This document shows, one piece after another, positions 45,174 through 53,173 of a stretch of DNA of 64,000 nucleotides. How positions within the stretch are numbered: position 1 is the stretch's first letter; each line of letters begins with the position of its first letter. Position numbers and translations under genes: made by a program. Under the pieces are notes generated by a model. It was not told the DNA's origin. It saw only the letters and a list, made by a program, of their open reading frames with translations, and made no database searches. The DNA is from Planctomycetota bacterium (GTDB taxonomy: Bacteria; Planctomycetota; Planctomycetia; Gemmatales; Gemmataceae). Location of the stretch: NCBI GenBank assembly GCA_016195405.1, contig JACPZP010000100.1, forward strand, positions 62,001 to 126,000. Direction: 5' to 3'.

Positions 45174-46643
45174 GTGAACGAGGAACTTCAGAAACTGCTG
45201 GAACAAGCCCGCATCGTGCAGAACCAGCCGGACTCATTCCACCGGCTCGCGGACATGCTGCGGCTCCAGAGCAAAGATGATACGGGCATCCTCGTGGAGT
45301 TCGCTCAGTCGGCCGATGACTTGCAGCGGCGGGCGGCGATTTCCGCGGCGGCCGGACGCACCGAGCCTGAGGTGATCGCCGCCATGGCCGCGCTCGCCAA
45401 CGATCCGCTTCCCTTCGTCCGACAGAGTCTCGCTTTTGCCCTCACCGATTATTCCACTTGGCCGATGAATGAGGCGGTCGAAGCGCTCCTAAGCGACAGC
45501 GACGCCAATGTCCGCCAAGCGGCGATTTGGGCTGCGAAGCCGCGCGCGGCCGTGACCGCAAGCCTGGTCAAGCGGCTTGAGGTCGAAGAAAGCAATTGGA
45601 TTCGCACCGACATCGCCAACGCGCTGGCCGATTGCGACCATCGTCTCGCTTTGCCCGCCCTCTTCAACCGACTCGGCAAGGACGCCGATCCGGGAGTCCA
45701 GCAGGCTTCTGCCGGCGCCATTGAGAGACAGCTCGGCAATCTCCGCGCCTATCCCGCCGATCTCGACCGTCCGCCAACGAAAACTCTCAATGAAATCCGC
45801 CGCCGCGTCAGTGCCTATACATACGGGAGCTACCCGATCTTGCAGGCCTTCTTGAGCGAACAGCTCGCCGCCCATGTCGATGTGGAGCAGCTCGCCGGCT
45901 TCGGCACAGTCTTGACAGCCGAGGCCGAGAAGGGCCAATTGCCGCGCGGTTACTGTCTCGACGAAGCCGTCGAATCCGTGCTGACGATGCTGGACGGCGG
46001 CCCGCCCCGCGCGGTTGTCCTGGTGGGCGAGTCCGGCGCCGGCAAGACGGCGCTGGTGCATGAAATTACGCATCGCCTGCTCCGCGATCCAAGGCGACCC
46101 GGCTACGTTTTACGCATGGCGCCTCAGGACTTTCTTGCGGGCACCAAGTACATCGGTGAATGGGAAACCAAAGTCCGAAACGTCATCAACGCCGTCAAGC
46201 CGCCGCGCCGCGTCATCCTCTACATTCCCGCGATCGAGGAACTCGCCTGGATGGGAACGTGGGAAAAGAGCGAGGCCAGCGTCGCCACCGCGCTCGCCCC
46301 CTATATTGAGCGCGGCGACCTGACGATTCTCGGCGAAAGCACCGTCGAAGGCTTTCGCAAAGGTCTGGGCGCCAATCGCTCCTTGCGGCGTCTCTTCCAC
46401 ACCGTGGAACTTCAGCCTCCCGACGCCGACGAGGTCCGCGCAATCATTCGTTCCGTAGTGGACGAGGCCGATGCCGAAATCTCCGACTCCGTTCTCGACC
46501 GCCTGAGCGAACTCGCCGACTACTTCGTCTCCGGAATTGTGCAGCCGACACGAAAGCGCTCGATCGCCATGCAGTCCGGCATTTCTTCGAGAGCCGCGTC
46601 ATGGGTCAGCCCGAAGCGGTCGATGCCATGGTCGATCTCGTGA
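45174..46643 (+). CDS. HEAT-repeat/ClpB-like AAA+ protein, N-terminal part of a frameshifted gene
   Basis: Start GTG at 45174 (VNEELQKLLEQARIVQ); the upstream frame is not protein-like. Residues 1-210 are HEAT/Armadillo-like repeats (for example 'DPLPFVRQSLAFALTDY', 'DANVRQAAIWAAKP'). A ClpB-type first AAA+ module follows: Walker A GESGAGKTAL at 285-294, 'DFLAGTKYIGEWETKVRNVINAV', and a Walker B that reads ILYIPAIEEL instead of ILFIDEIH, so the hydrolytic Asp-Glu is lost. The region after SGIVQP runs out of register: the next frame gives TKALDRHAVRHFFESRVMGQPEAVDAM, the expected linker into the second AAA+ module. Adding one base after 46547 would join this to the following entry as one ~1135-residue protein. 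Confidence 0.85.
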   Translation: MNEELQKLLEQARIVQNQPDSFHRLADMLRLQSKDDTGILVEFAQSADDLQRRAAISAAAGRTEPEVIAAMAALANDPLPFVRQSLAFALTDYSTWPMNEAVEALLSDSDANVRQAAIWAAKPRAAVTASLVKRLEVEESNWIRTDIANALADCDHRLALPALFNRLGKDADPGVQQASAGAIERQLGNLRAYPADLDRPPTKTLNEIRRRVSAYTYGSYPILQAFLSEQLAAHVDVEQLAGFGTVLTAEAEKGQLPRGYCLDEAVESVLTMLDGGPPRAVVLVGESGAGKTALVHEITHRLLRDPRRPGYVLRMAPQDFLAGTKYIGEWETKVRNVINAVKPPRRVILYIPAIEELAWMGTWEKSEASVATALAPYIERGDLTILGESTVEGFRKGLGANRSLRRLFHTVELQPPDADEVRAIIRSVVDEADAEISDSVLDRLSELADYFVSGIVQPTRKRSIAMQSGISSRAASWVSPKRSMPWSIS

Positions 46644-48583
46644 CGCTGGTCAAGGCGGGCTTGTCCGACCCCAACAAGCCGTTCGGCGTGTTTCTTTTCG
46701 TCGGACCCACCGGCGTCGGCAAGACGGAGTTGGCCCGCGCCATGGCCGAGAATTTATTCGGCGATCCGGCCCGACTCGTCCGACTCGACATGAGCGAATT
46801 CGCAACCTATGAGGCCTTCGAACGGCTGATCGGCGGCGGTATTCACTCCACCGAGCCGGGGCTTCTGACTTCCACGGTGCGCGAACGGCCCTTTGCCGTC
46901 CTCTTGTTCGACGAGATCGAGAAAGCCCATCCGAACATCTACAATCTGTGCTTGCAGATTTTCGACGCCGGCCGCTTGACCGACACGCAAGGCCGCACCG
47001 CTGACTTCCGCCGCACCATCGTCATTATGACCTCGAACGTGGGGTCCAGCATTGCCGGCGAATCCCCCGTGGGATTCGGACGCAAGCCGACTCCCACCCC
47101 CGACCGCGACATGACCATGCGCGAGCTGGGGCGCTGGTTCCGCCCGGAGTTTCTCAATCGCCTCGACCGGATCGTCAACTTTCGCCCTCTGGCCGTCGAG
47201 ACCGCGGAAAAGATCGCTCAGCGCGAGGTGGCCAGGGTCTTGGAGCGAGGCGGCATCACGCGTCGGAACTTGGCCATCGAAGTCGATCCCGCAGTGCTGC
47301 CGGTGTTGCTCCGGGAGGGCTACTCGCCAGCGTTCGGGGCCAGACCGCTCAAGCGCACCGTCGAGCGCATGGTGCTCTTGCCGGTCGCGCGGGCGATCGC
47401 GGAGGGGAATCTGCCTCCGGGCTCGCTCCTGCGGCTGGTGGCCAGGCAGAATCGCGTCGATATCGAAGTCGAACCGCCCGAAGCCCCCGAAGGTCCGGCC
47501 CCGACCGCCGCACGTGCGCTGCCGGTCGTCGAACGTGCTGCGAAGCTTCTGGAGCGCCTCCGCGAGTTGTCTATTCAGGCCGAGCCGCTGGCGGAGCGAA
47601 AGTCGGAACTGCTGAGTCAGTCGTCGCAGCCTGACTTCTGGAACGACGCCGCCCAAACGCGCCGCATCTACGACGACATTTATCGGCTCGACGGCATTCT
47701 CGCCAACCTGGTAACGCTGGAAAAACAAGCCCAGGCCGAGGTCGAACGCGCCCAAAAGCAACGCGGTTCCGGTCGAGAGCTGACGCGCATCGAGGAACAT
47801 CTCGAAGGTCTCGAAAGCCAGGCCGAGCAACTGGCGTTCTTGGTGAGTTGCCGCGACGCGCGCGCCCTCGGCGATGCCCTCGTCACCCTGCGATTGGCGA
47901 CACGGCAGGTGGGGACTCGTCAGGGCAGGGGCTTGGACGGCGTGCCTCTTTTGGCCCGAATGTACGTGAACTTTGCCGCCCGGCGTGGCTTGGAGGTGCA
48001 GGTCGTGGACGATCGCCACGGCGGCGAGCCGAAAGAAGACACGATCACGCTGCACGTTTTTGGGCCCGGCGCCTTCGCACTCTTAGGAGGTGAAGCCGGC
48101 ATTCACCAGGTGAGTCGAGGCAAAGCCCATCGCAGCGAGCGCAAGAATAGCGTCGAGCGCAAAACCAGCGCCGAGCGCGAGATGATCCGCGTCGAGGTCT
48201 TGCCCGCCCCCAGTGGAACGGTCGCTTTTTCGCCGGACGAGCTGCAAGCCGAAGTGAAGCCGGCCAAGCTTCGCCAAGGCCGGCTCCTGACGCAAATCAA
48301 CCATGAAATCCGCCTCTTTCACGCGCCGACCATGACCTCGGTCCACGGCTGGTGCGATGGCAGCAAGACCGAAGCCATCGATCGGCTCAAGACGCTGCTA
48401 CGCGCACGCCTCGACGCTCAGAAGACTCCTGCTGTGGGCAAGCCTCCCGTGGTCCGCCGTTACCGGCTCGGCCCCAGCGCCATGGTCCGCGACCACCGCA
48501 CCGGCCGCGGCACGGCACGGCTCGACAGCGTGCTGGAGGGCCATCTCGATCCGTTTCTATTGCCGCCGAGCGGGAATGGCTAA
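46601..48583 (+). CDS. ClpB-like second AAA+ module fused to an RF2-like domain, C-terminal part of a frameshifted gene
   Basis: 660 residues counted from the ATG at 46601, but the true frame enters upstream (HFFESRVMGQPE). AAA+ module 2 is intact: Walker A GPTGVGKTEL, Walker B LLFDEIEKAH, sensor 'IVIMTSNVG', Arg finger FRPEFLNRLD, and a ClpB small domain to about 285. From about 310 the protein is release-factor-2-like: PCRF region 'LLSQSSQPDFWNDAAQTRRIYDDI', 'DTITLHVFGPGAFALLGGEAGIHQVSR', and the RF2 closing segment 'RRYRLGPSAMVRDHRTGRGTARLDSVLEGHLDPF'. The SPF loop is replaced (HQVSRGKAHRSE) and GGQ is missing (AKLRQGRLLTQINHEIRLFH). A canonical release function is therefore excluded; a ribosome-binding unfoldase is conceivable (inference). 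Confidence 0.85.
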   Translation: MGQPEAVDAMVDLVTLVKAGLSDPNKPFGVFLFVGPTGVGKTELARAMAENLFGDPARLVRLDMSEFATYEAFERLIGGGIHSTEPGLLTSTVRERPFAVLLFDEIEKAHPNIYNLCLQIFDAGRLTDTQGRTADFRRTIVIMTSNVGSSIAGESPVGFGRKPTPTPDRDMTMRELGRWFRPEFLNRLDRIVNFRPLAVETAEKIAQREVARVLERGGITRRNLAIEVDPAVLPVLLREGYSPAFGARPLKRTVERMVLLPVARAIAEGNLPPGSLLRLVARQNRVDIEVEPPEAPEGPAPTAARALPVVERAAKLLERLRELSIQAEPLAERKSELLSQSSQPDFWNDAAQTRRIYDDIYRLDGILANLVTLEKQAQAEVERAQKQRGSGRELTRIEEHLEGLESQAEQLAFLVSCRDARALGDALVTLRLATRQVGTRQGRGLDGVPLLARMYVNFAARRGLEVQVVDDRHGGEPKEDTITLHVFGPGAFALLGGEAGIHQVSRGKAHRSERKNSVERKTSAEREMIRVEVLPAPSGTVAFSPDELQAEVKPAKLRQGRLLTQINHEIRLFHAPTMTSVHGWCDGSKTEAIDRLKTLLRARLDAQKTPAVGKPPVVRRYRLGPSAMVRDHRTGRGTARLDSVLEGHLDPFLLPPSGNG

Positions 48584-48642
48584 CAAGCCGCCTCGAACGC
48601 CGCGTGGTACAATCAATCGTGTTCCCTAAAGGAGTCCAAGCC

Positions 48643-48819
48643 ATGTCCATCAGTGTCGAAGCTATTTACGAAAACGGCGTATTGAAGCCGACCCAGGCGT
48701 TGCCGCTCATGGAGCACGAACACGTTCGGGTCACGGTGCACTCCACTGTCGAAGCACGTTTGGAGGCAGCTACGGAAGCTGAGAGAATTGTCCGGCGTTC
48801 GTATGGCCTGCTCGGCTGA
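48643..48819 (+). CDS. AF2212-like (DUF104) antitoxin
   Basis: 58 residues from the ATG at 48643 with AAAGGAG upstream. The sequence MSISVEAIYENGVLKPTQALPLMEHEHVRVTVHS is the classic DUF104/AF2212-like antitoxin start; the remainder is a short helical tail. This antitoxin family pairs with VapC-type PIN toxins, and such a gene (degraded) follows 64 bases downstream on the same strand. A long open frame from 48352 in the same register overlaps the AAA+ gene and is not used. Confidence 0.85.
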   Translation: MSISVEAIYENGVLKPTQALPLMEHEHVRVTVHSTVEARLEAATEAERIVRRSYGLLG

Positions 48820-48883
48820 CCGGCGACGCAGAAACCCTTCGGCGCCTCGCGGAGGATGCCGAATTTGATCCACAGGAGAGCCC

Positions 48884-49168
48884 ATGAACTTCGCCGACCT
48901 TGCGAAGGGCGATTCGGTTTTTGTCGATGCAAACAGCTTGGTCTATCACTTTGCTCCCGATCCCATCTGGGGCGCCGCGTGTACCGAACTCTTGGTCCGT
49001 ATCAAATCGCAAGAGTTGGCCGGGGGCGCTGTAAGCCACCAGCACGGGCTGCTGACAAACGACGCGTTACTTGTTGCCGTCATGAACGCCAACTCGATTA
49101 CCAACCTCGCTAGCAGTCACACCGACTTCGACCGCGTGCCCAGCATCAACCGCTACGCGCCGGCATGA
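48884..49168 (+). pseudogene. VapC-like PIN toxin with internal deletion
   Basis: 94 residues (AGGAGAG before the ATG). The N-terminus MNFADLAKGDSVFVDANSLVYHFAPDP contains the first PIN acidic residue (VDAN). The C-terminus HGLLTNDALLVAVMNANSITNLASSHTDFDRVPSINRY carries the third and fourth acidic positions (TNDALLVA, DFDRV). The middle of the domain (about 45-60 residues with the second acidic residue, normally a conserved Glu) is absent: 'QELAGGAVSHQ' runs straight into 'HGLLTND'. Compared with a usual length near 135, the frame is kept but the fold is incomplete, so the toxin is probably inactive. Confidence 0.75.
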
Positions 49169-49379
49169 TCGACAGCGCGACGGCGAGGTCGTAGACCTGC
49201 CTTAAGGTACGGTTCCTGCACTTCGGGAAATCCATTTTCGCATCCCGTTATTCCATAAGCCTTTGTGGCGCAAGAATTCATTCGCCCGTCCTCGTCGGTT
49301 TGCGCACGTCCTCGGTTTTTGAACTATGCTTTACAAGACCCTGCAACCCTGACTATCGCAACTTCCCCGAGGCTCCGCC

Positions 49380-50291
49380 ATGTTGCTGGTCGGCGACGAA
49401 ACGCAAAGCCACGGTCGGATTCCCTGGGTGACGGGAGCCTTGGTCGTCATCAATGTGCTTGTTTTCTGCGCCCAGTCCTTCCTCGGTGAAAAGTTCACAC
49501 TCGGATTCAGCCTCGTCCCCTACGAGATTACCCATCTCAAGGACTTGACCAAGCCCGAGCGGGTAAAGGTCAAGGCGCCGGTCCGGGCTTACTATGCCCA
49601 GGGGAAACGTAAGATCGACTATGCCGAAGTGCACGTCGACATACCGCATGCTCCGGGACCCTATCCGATCGTCCTGACGCTGCTCACCTCCATGTTCCTG
49701 CACGGCGACTGGATTCACCTGATCGGCAACATGTGGTTTCTCGCCCTTTTTGGCCGCAATGTGGAGTGCGCGCTCAATCATGGGCGCTATCTGCTCTTTT
49801 ACCTTGCGTGCGGCGTCATCGGCGGCCTGGTTTATACGGCAATGGACCCCAATTCGATGCTTCCGGCTCTGGGAGCCAGCGGCGCCATCTCGGGAATCCT
49901 CGGGGCTTATGTGGCGATCTATCCGCTCAATTGGATCAAGGTCTGGTTGGGCTGGTGGATTGGCGTCATCCATGTGCCGGCCATCGTGGTTCTGGGAGTT
50001 TGGTTCTTGTTCCAATACATCGCCGCCTTTGCGGCGCTGGAGATGCGCGGGTACAACATGGGCGGAACGGCATATTGGGACCACCTAGGCGGTTTCGCGG
50101 CAGGCATCGGCATCATCTGGGGCACGATATTCTACTTGAAGTGGAAGAATGCGAATCAGCCGCAGGAGGAAGAAACCCCCGAAGAGATCGCCGCCGCCGA
50201 ACAAGCCCACGACGCACCGCCCGCCGCCGATCCATTTAACAACTTCCTGCCCACCAACGCGCCAACTCACGAAAACTCCCATCGTCTCTAA
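49380..50291 (+). CDS. Rhomboid-family intramembrane serine protease
   Basis: 303 residues; GAGG precedes the ATG. Six to seven helices. Catalytic Ser lies in GASGAISGILGAY and His in AYWDHLGGFAAG. The first-loop signature is HGDWIHLIGNMWFLALFGRNVE. A periplasmic segment of about 60 residues between the first helix and the core (50-100) is longer than in GlpG. The cytoplasmic tail is acidic and Pro-rich (QPQEEETPEEIAAAEQ). It cuts transmembrane substrates within the membrane; targets unknown. It is the second intramembrane protease type in the window besides M50. Confidence 0.93.
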   Translation: MLLVGDETQSHGRIPWVTGALVVINVLVFCAQSFLGEKFTLGFSLVPYEITHLKDLTKPERVKVKAPVRAYYAQGKRKIDYAEVHVDIPHAPGPYPIVLTLLTSMFLHGDWIHLIGNMWFLALFGRNVECALNHGRYLLFYLACGVIGGLVYTAMDPNSMLPALGASGAISGILGAYVAIYPLNWIKVWLGWWIGVIHVPAIVVLGVWFLFQYIAAFAALEMRGYNMGGTAYWDHLGGFAAGIGIIWGTIFYLKWKNANQPQEEETPEEIAAAEQAHDAPPAADPFNNFLPTNAPTHENSHRL

Positions 50292-50442
50292 GTTGCCTTC
50301 CGGGTATACTTTTTCGCACATCCATGCTGTTTCCGCTGACACCCGGATGCGTCGGCCTGGGTATGTGTTGGTGAACTCGTGACCGCCGTGCCTCGACACC
50401 AAGCCAGAACACAAACAAACCCTTCCGTAAAGGAGTGCTTTC

Positions 50443-52074
50443 ATGTTTTCGAGAAAGTTCGCGCTTCCGCGATGGACGCTGCCTCTCGTGACTTTGCTGA
50501 TATTCGGGGCGGCCGCGCCGCGCGTCGCCGCCCAACAAGGGCCGCCGACGCTGGTCTTTCGGGTTCGCTCGCTCGACACGGTGGTGGAGAATGTGAAGCT
50601 TTTGGTTTCGCTGGCCGGCCGCGAGGAAGTCGCCAAGCAAGTCGAGGGACTGATCAAGACCAAGATCGGCGCCAAGGGTTTGGAAGGCGTCGATCCCACG
50701 CGGCCTTTCGGCGGCTACGCGCGGCTCGGAAATGAGATTACCGACGTCTTCGGCGCCGTGCTTATCCCGATCGCCGACGAGAAGGCGTTTCTCAGCTTGC
50801 TGGAGAACTTGAATGTTCCCTTCAACAAGGGCAAGGACGGCATCTACACGGTGCAGGGCCCGGGCATCGACGCCTATTTCCGCTTCGCCAACAAGTACCT
50901 CTACGTTACCGCCCTCAACCGTCATCCCATCGAGGGAGACAATCTGCCTGATCCGGCCAAGATTTTGGGCGGCAGCAAAGCGGCCATCTCTCTAACCGTG
51001 CGTCTCGACCAATTGCCCGAAGCCGCCCGAAACCTGGCCCAGCTACAGGTCGAAGAGAAACTCAAGGAAGCGGAGGACAAGGGACCGCCGAATGAGTCGC
51101 CCGCCCAGAAGGCCTTTCGCATTGCCACGCTGCGCGAGTTTGCGAAGACGTTTGTCGGCGTGATCAAGGACGGCTCGGAATTGTCTGTCGATTTCGACCT
51201 GGACAAGAACCGCGGCGATTTCTCGATCGGTATGACTCTCGGCGCCGTCCCAAAATCGGATTTGGCGAAAGCTCTGGCCGCCGTCGGTCAGAGGAAGAGC
51301 CTGTTCGCTGGGCTGCGCGGCAAAGACAACGCGTTTTTCGGCGCGGCGCACGCGGCCCTTCCCGAAGACCTGAAGAAGGCGCTCGGCAAAGTGATCGACG
51401 AGGGCATGACCTCCGCGCTGGCCGGCATTCGCGAGGAAAAGAAGAAAAGCCAGGCGGAATCGGTTTTCAAGGCTCTCGCGCCGACTTTCAGAGCCGGTGA
51501 AATCGACGGCGCTGTGGCGCTCAACGGGCCCAACGACAACAAGACCTATACCTTCGTAGCCGCCGCCAAGCTGCGCGACGGCGACAAGCTGGCGCAGACG
51601 CTGCGCGACCTGGCCAACGACGTTCTCGGCGCTCTGCCCGATCGCGAGCGCGACAAGATCAAGCTGAACTTCGATTCGGCGGGTTCCGTGAAGATCCATC
51701 GTCTGGAGTTGGATGCTGCCGCCCAGGGCAAGAAGGAGTGGAAGAAACTGGTCGACGATCCCTATGTCTACCTGGCATTCCGTGACGACGCTGTTTTTGT
51801 CGCCGGCGGCAAGGACGCCCTCAAAGCGATCAAGGCTGCCGTCGCCATGGACAAGGCGGCTTCGATTCCTGTGTTCGTCCTCGAATTCGATCTGGCGCGG
51901 ATGGCGCCGTTGCTCGAAGACCCGGGCCTAGCCAAGAACCTCTTCGGCGACGGCCGCGACGGCAGAGTCGGCATCTGGATCGACGGCGGTGAACGCCTCA
52001 ACCTGCGGCTGCAAGGGCGGCTCGCGGTGGTTCAGTTCTTCAGCCAGCTCAAACAGCGCAACGCCGGGGAATAA
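50443..52074 (+). CDS. Hypothetical secreted protein (DUF3352-like pattern)
   Basis: 543 residues with AAAGGAG before the ATG and a signal peptide (WTLPLVTLLIFGAAAPRVAA). Mature alpha-beta protein with repeated 'DPTRPFGGYARLG', 'GVFGAVLIPIADEKAFLSLLENLNV', 'VQGPGIDAYFRFANKYLYVTALNR', 'EKKKSQAESVFKALAPTFRAGEIDGAVALNGP' and 'DDPYVYLAFRDDAVFVAGG'. This layout, with pairs of about 150-residue alpha-beta units, recalls planctomycete-abundant DUF3352-like proteins, but that is only resemblance. No catalytic motif. It is followed by a large hairpin repeat shared with the tilS end. Confidence 0.6.
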   Translation: MFSRKFALPRWTLPLVTLLIFGAAAPRVAAQQGPPTLVFRVRSLDTVVENVKLLVSLAGREEVAKQVEGLIKTKIGAKGLEGVDPTRPFGGYARLGNEITDVFGAVLIPIADEKAFLSLLENLNVPFNKGKDGIYTVQGPGIDAYFRFANKYLYVTALNRHPIEGDNLPDPAKILGGSKAAISLTVRLDQLPEAARNLAQLQVEEKLKEAEDKGPPNESPAQKAFRIATLREFAKTFVGVIKDGSELSVDFDLDKNRGDFSIGMTLGAVPKSDLAKALAAVGQRKSLFAGLRGKDNAFFGAAHAALPEDLKKALGKVIDEGMTSALAGIREEKKKSQAESVFKALAPTFRAGEIDGAVALNGPNDNKTYTFVAAAKLRDGDKLAQTLRDLANDVLGALPDRERDKIKLNFDSAGSVKIHRLELDAAAQGKKEWKKLVDDPYVYLAFRDDAVFVAGGKDALKAIKAAVAMDKAASIPVFVLEFDLARMAPLLEDPGLAKNLFGDGRDGRVGIWIDGGERLNLRLQGRLAVVQFFSQLKQRNAGE

Positions 52075-52091
52075 CCGACACCGTTTACAAA

Positions 52092-52180
52092 ATCGTTTAG
52101 CCGCGAGCCAGCGGCGAGCGCGGGCGGTGTCCCCCAGACTGGGGCGCCCCGCGCTCGCCGTTGGCTCGCGGCTAAACGAT
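52092..52180. repeat. 33-base REP-type inverted repeat overlapping the tilS stop
   Basis: Arms at 52092-52124 and 52148-52180 match with one mismatch (A-rich head ATCGTTTAG, then CCGCGAGCC). The loop (52125-52147) itself contains CCCCC-agact-GGGG. On the minus strand the head CGTTTAG of the right arm supplies the TAG of tilS. Confidence 0.85.
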
Positions 52181-53173
52181 TCGTCCAATCTGAATCACCT
52201 TGCCAACGCGCCGGACGCGCATCCCGCCCGCCAGATCGATGGCCGACGGCCCTCCATCGACCAAATCGGCGAGGCGCTGCCAGTCCTCGAAGTTCATCTC
52301 GCCCATTGGCCAATTTTCTCGCTGCCAGGCTAGGCGGAACACTTCGCGCCGCCAGAACGACAAAGCTGCCGCCAGTCCGGCAGCCGAAAAAACAAGCATG
52401 CCGCCGGCGCGGGGGAGCTCCACAGTTTGCAGGATCGTTTCGGTACGCGCGCGAATTTCATTTTGCACCTCGCGCGCCTGTTCCGCCAAACGTCCCAGCA
52501 CTTCGACGACGGCCGGATTGAAATGCGTCTTGAGAAGCGGCAACAGCTCATGGCGAAGCCGATTGCGGGTGAAGCTCAAATCTTCGTTGGATCGATCAAC
52601 CCGGAAGCTGAGTCCGTTTTGTTTCAGAACGAGCGCGATTTCCGAGCGCGTCGTATGGAGAAGCGGGCGGATCACGTCGATGCCTTCCGCAGCACGGCGA
52701 CGCTCCGGAATGCCGGCAAGCCCGTGCAGGCCGCTGCCGCGAACGATGCGAAACAGGACCGTCTCGGCTTGATCGTCGGCGGTGTGGCCGGTGGCGATCC
52801 AGGTCGCGCTGTCTTCCTGCGCGATCTGAGTGAGGAAAGAATAGCGGACGCCGCGGGCAAGGCTCTCCAGATTGTCGCCCTTCGCCCGCGAAGGAGTGTC
52901 GATTCGCGTGCTCCGGCAAGGAATGTTCCAAGTCTTCGCTAATTCGAGAACAAAACCTTCGTCGCCGTCGCTTTCGGCGCCGCGGAGTTGGTGATTGACG
53001 TGGGCCAAAACCAAGCGCGTGAGGTGTCCTTCATTGACCAGCGATCGCAAGAGCCAGGCGAGTGCGACGCTGTCGGGGCCGCCGGAGAGCGCCACGACGC
53101 CGGCCGATCCTTCCAGACCATGCCTCTGGAAAAACGCGGCGATTTGATGCGAAAGCGGACACGAAGAGTTCAC
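52172..53173 (-). CDS. tilS: tRNA(Ile)-lysidine synthase
   Basis: 333 residues. The GTG start at 53173 overlaps the trpC stop (GTGA). The PP-loop ATPase motif SGGPDSVALAWLL at about 30-42 and 'VLAHVNHQLRGAESDGDEGFV', 'TGHTADDQAETVLFRIVRGSGLHGLAG' and 'RPLL...RSEI' are TilS signatures. It converts C34 of the AUA-decoding tRNA-Ile to lysidine, an essential step. The C-terminal part (after about 240) is shorter than in E. coli TilS, giving the short type common outside proteobacteria. The stop codon lies in a REP repeat. Confidence 0.95.
   Translation of the reverse strand: MNSSCPLSHQIAAFFQRHGLEGSAGVVALSGGPDSVALAWLLRSLVNEGHLTRLVLAHVNHQLRGAESDGDEGFVLELAKTWNIPCRSTRIDTPSRAKGDNLESLARGVRYSFLTQIAQEDSATWIATGHTADDQAETVLFRIVRGSGLHGLAGIPERRRAAEGIDVIRPLLHTTRSEIALVLKQNGLSFRVDRSNEDLSFTRNRLRHELLPLLKTHFNPAVVEVLGRLAEQAREVQNEIRARTETILQTVELPRAGGMLVFSAAGLAAALSFWRREVFRLAWQRENWPMGEMNFEDWQRLADLVDGGPSAIDLAGGMRVRRVGKVIQIGRIV

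Noticed and set aside
46536-46560. Programmed -1 frameshift site in the AAA+/RF2-like gene
   Set aside because: No X-XXY-YYZ heptamer or downstream stem-loop was found; a one-base deletion explains the split more simply.
49397-49412. ACGCAAAGCC, as in the GEMM core, at the start of the rhomboid gene
   Set aside because: It lies inside coding sequence, and neither the GGCAAACC element nor the flanking stems are present.
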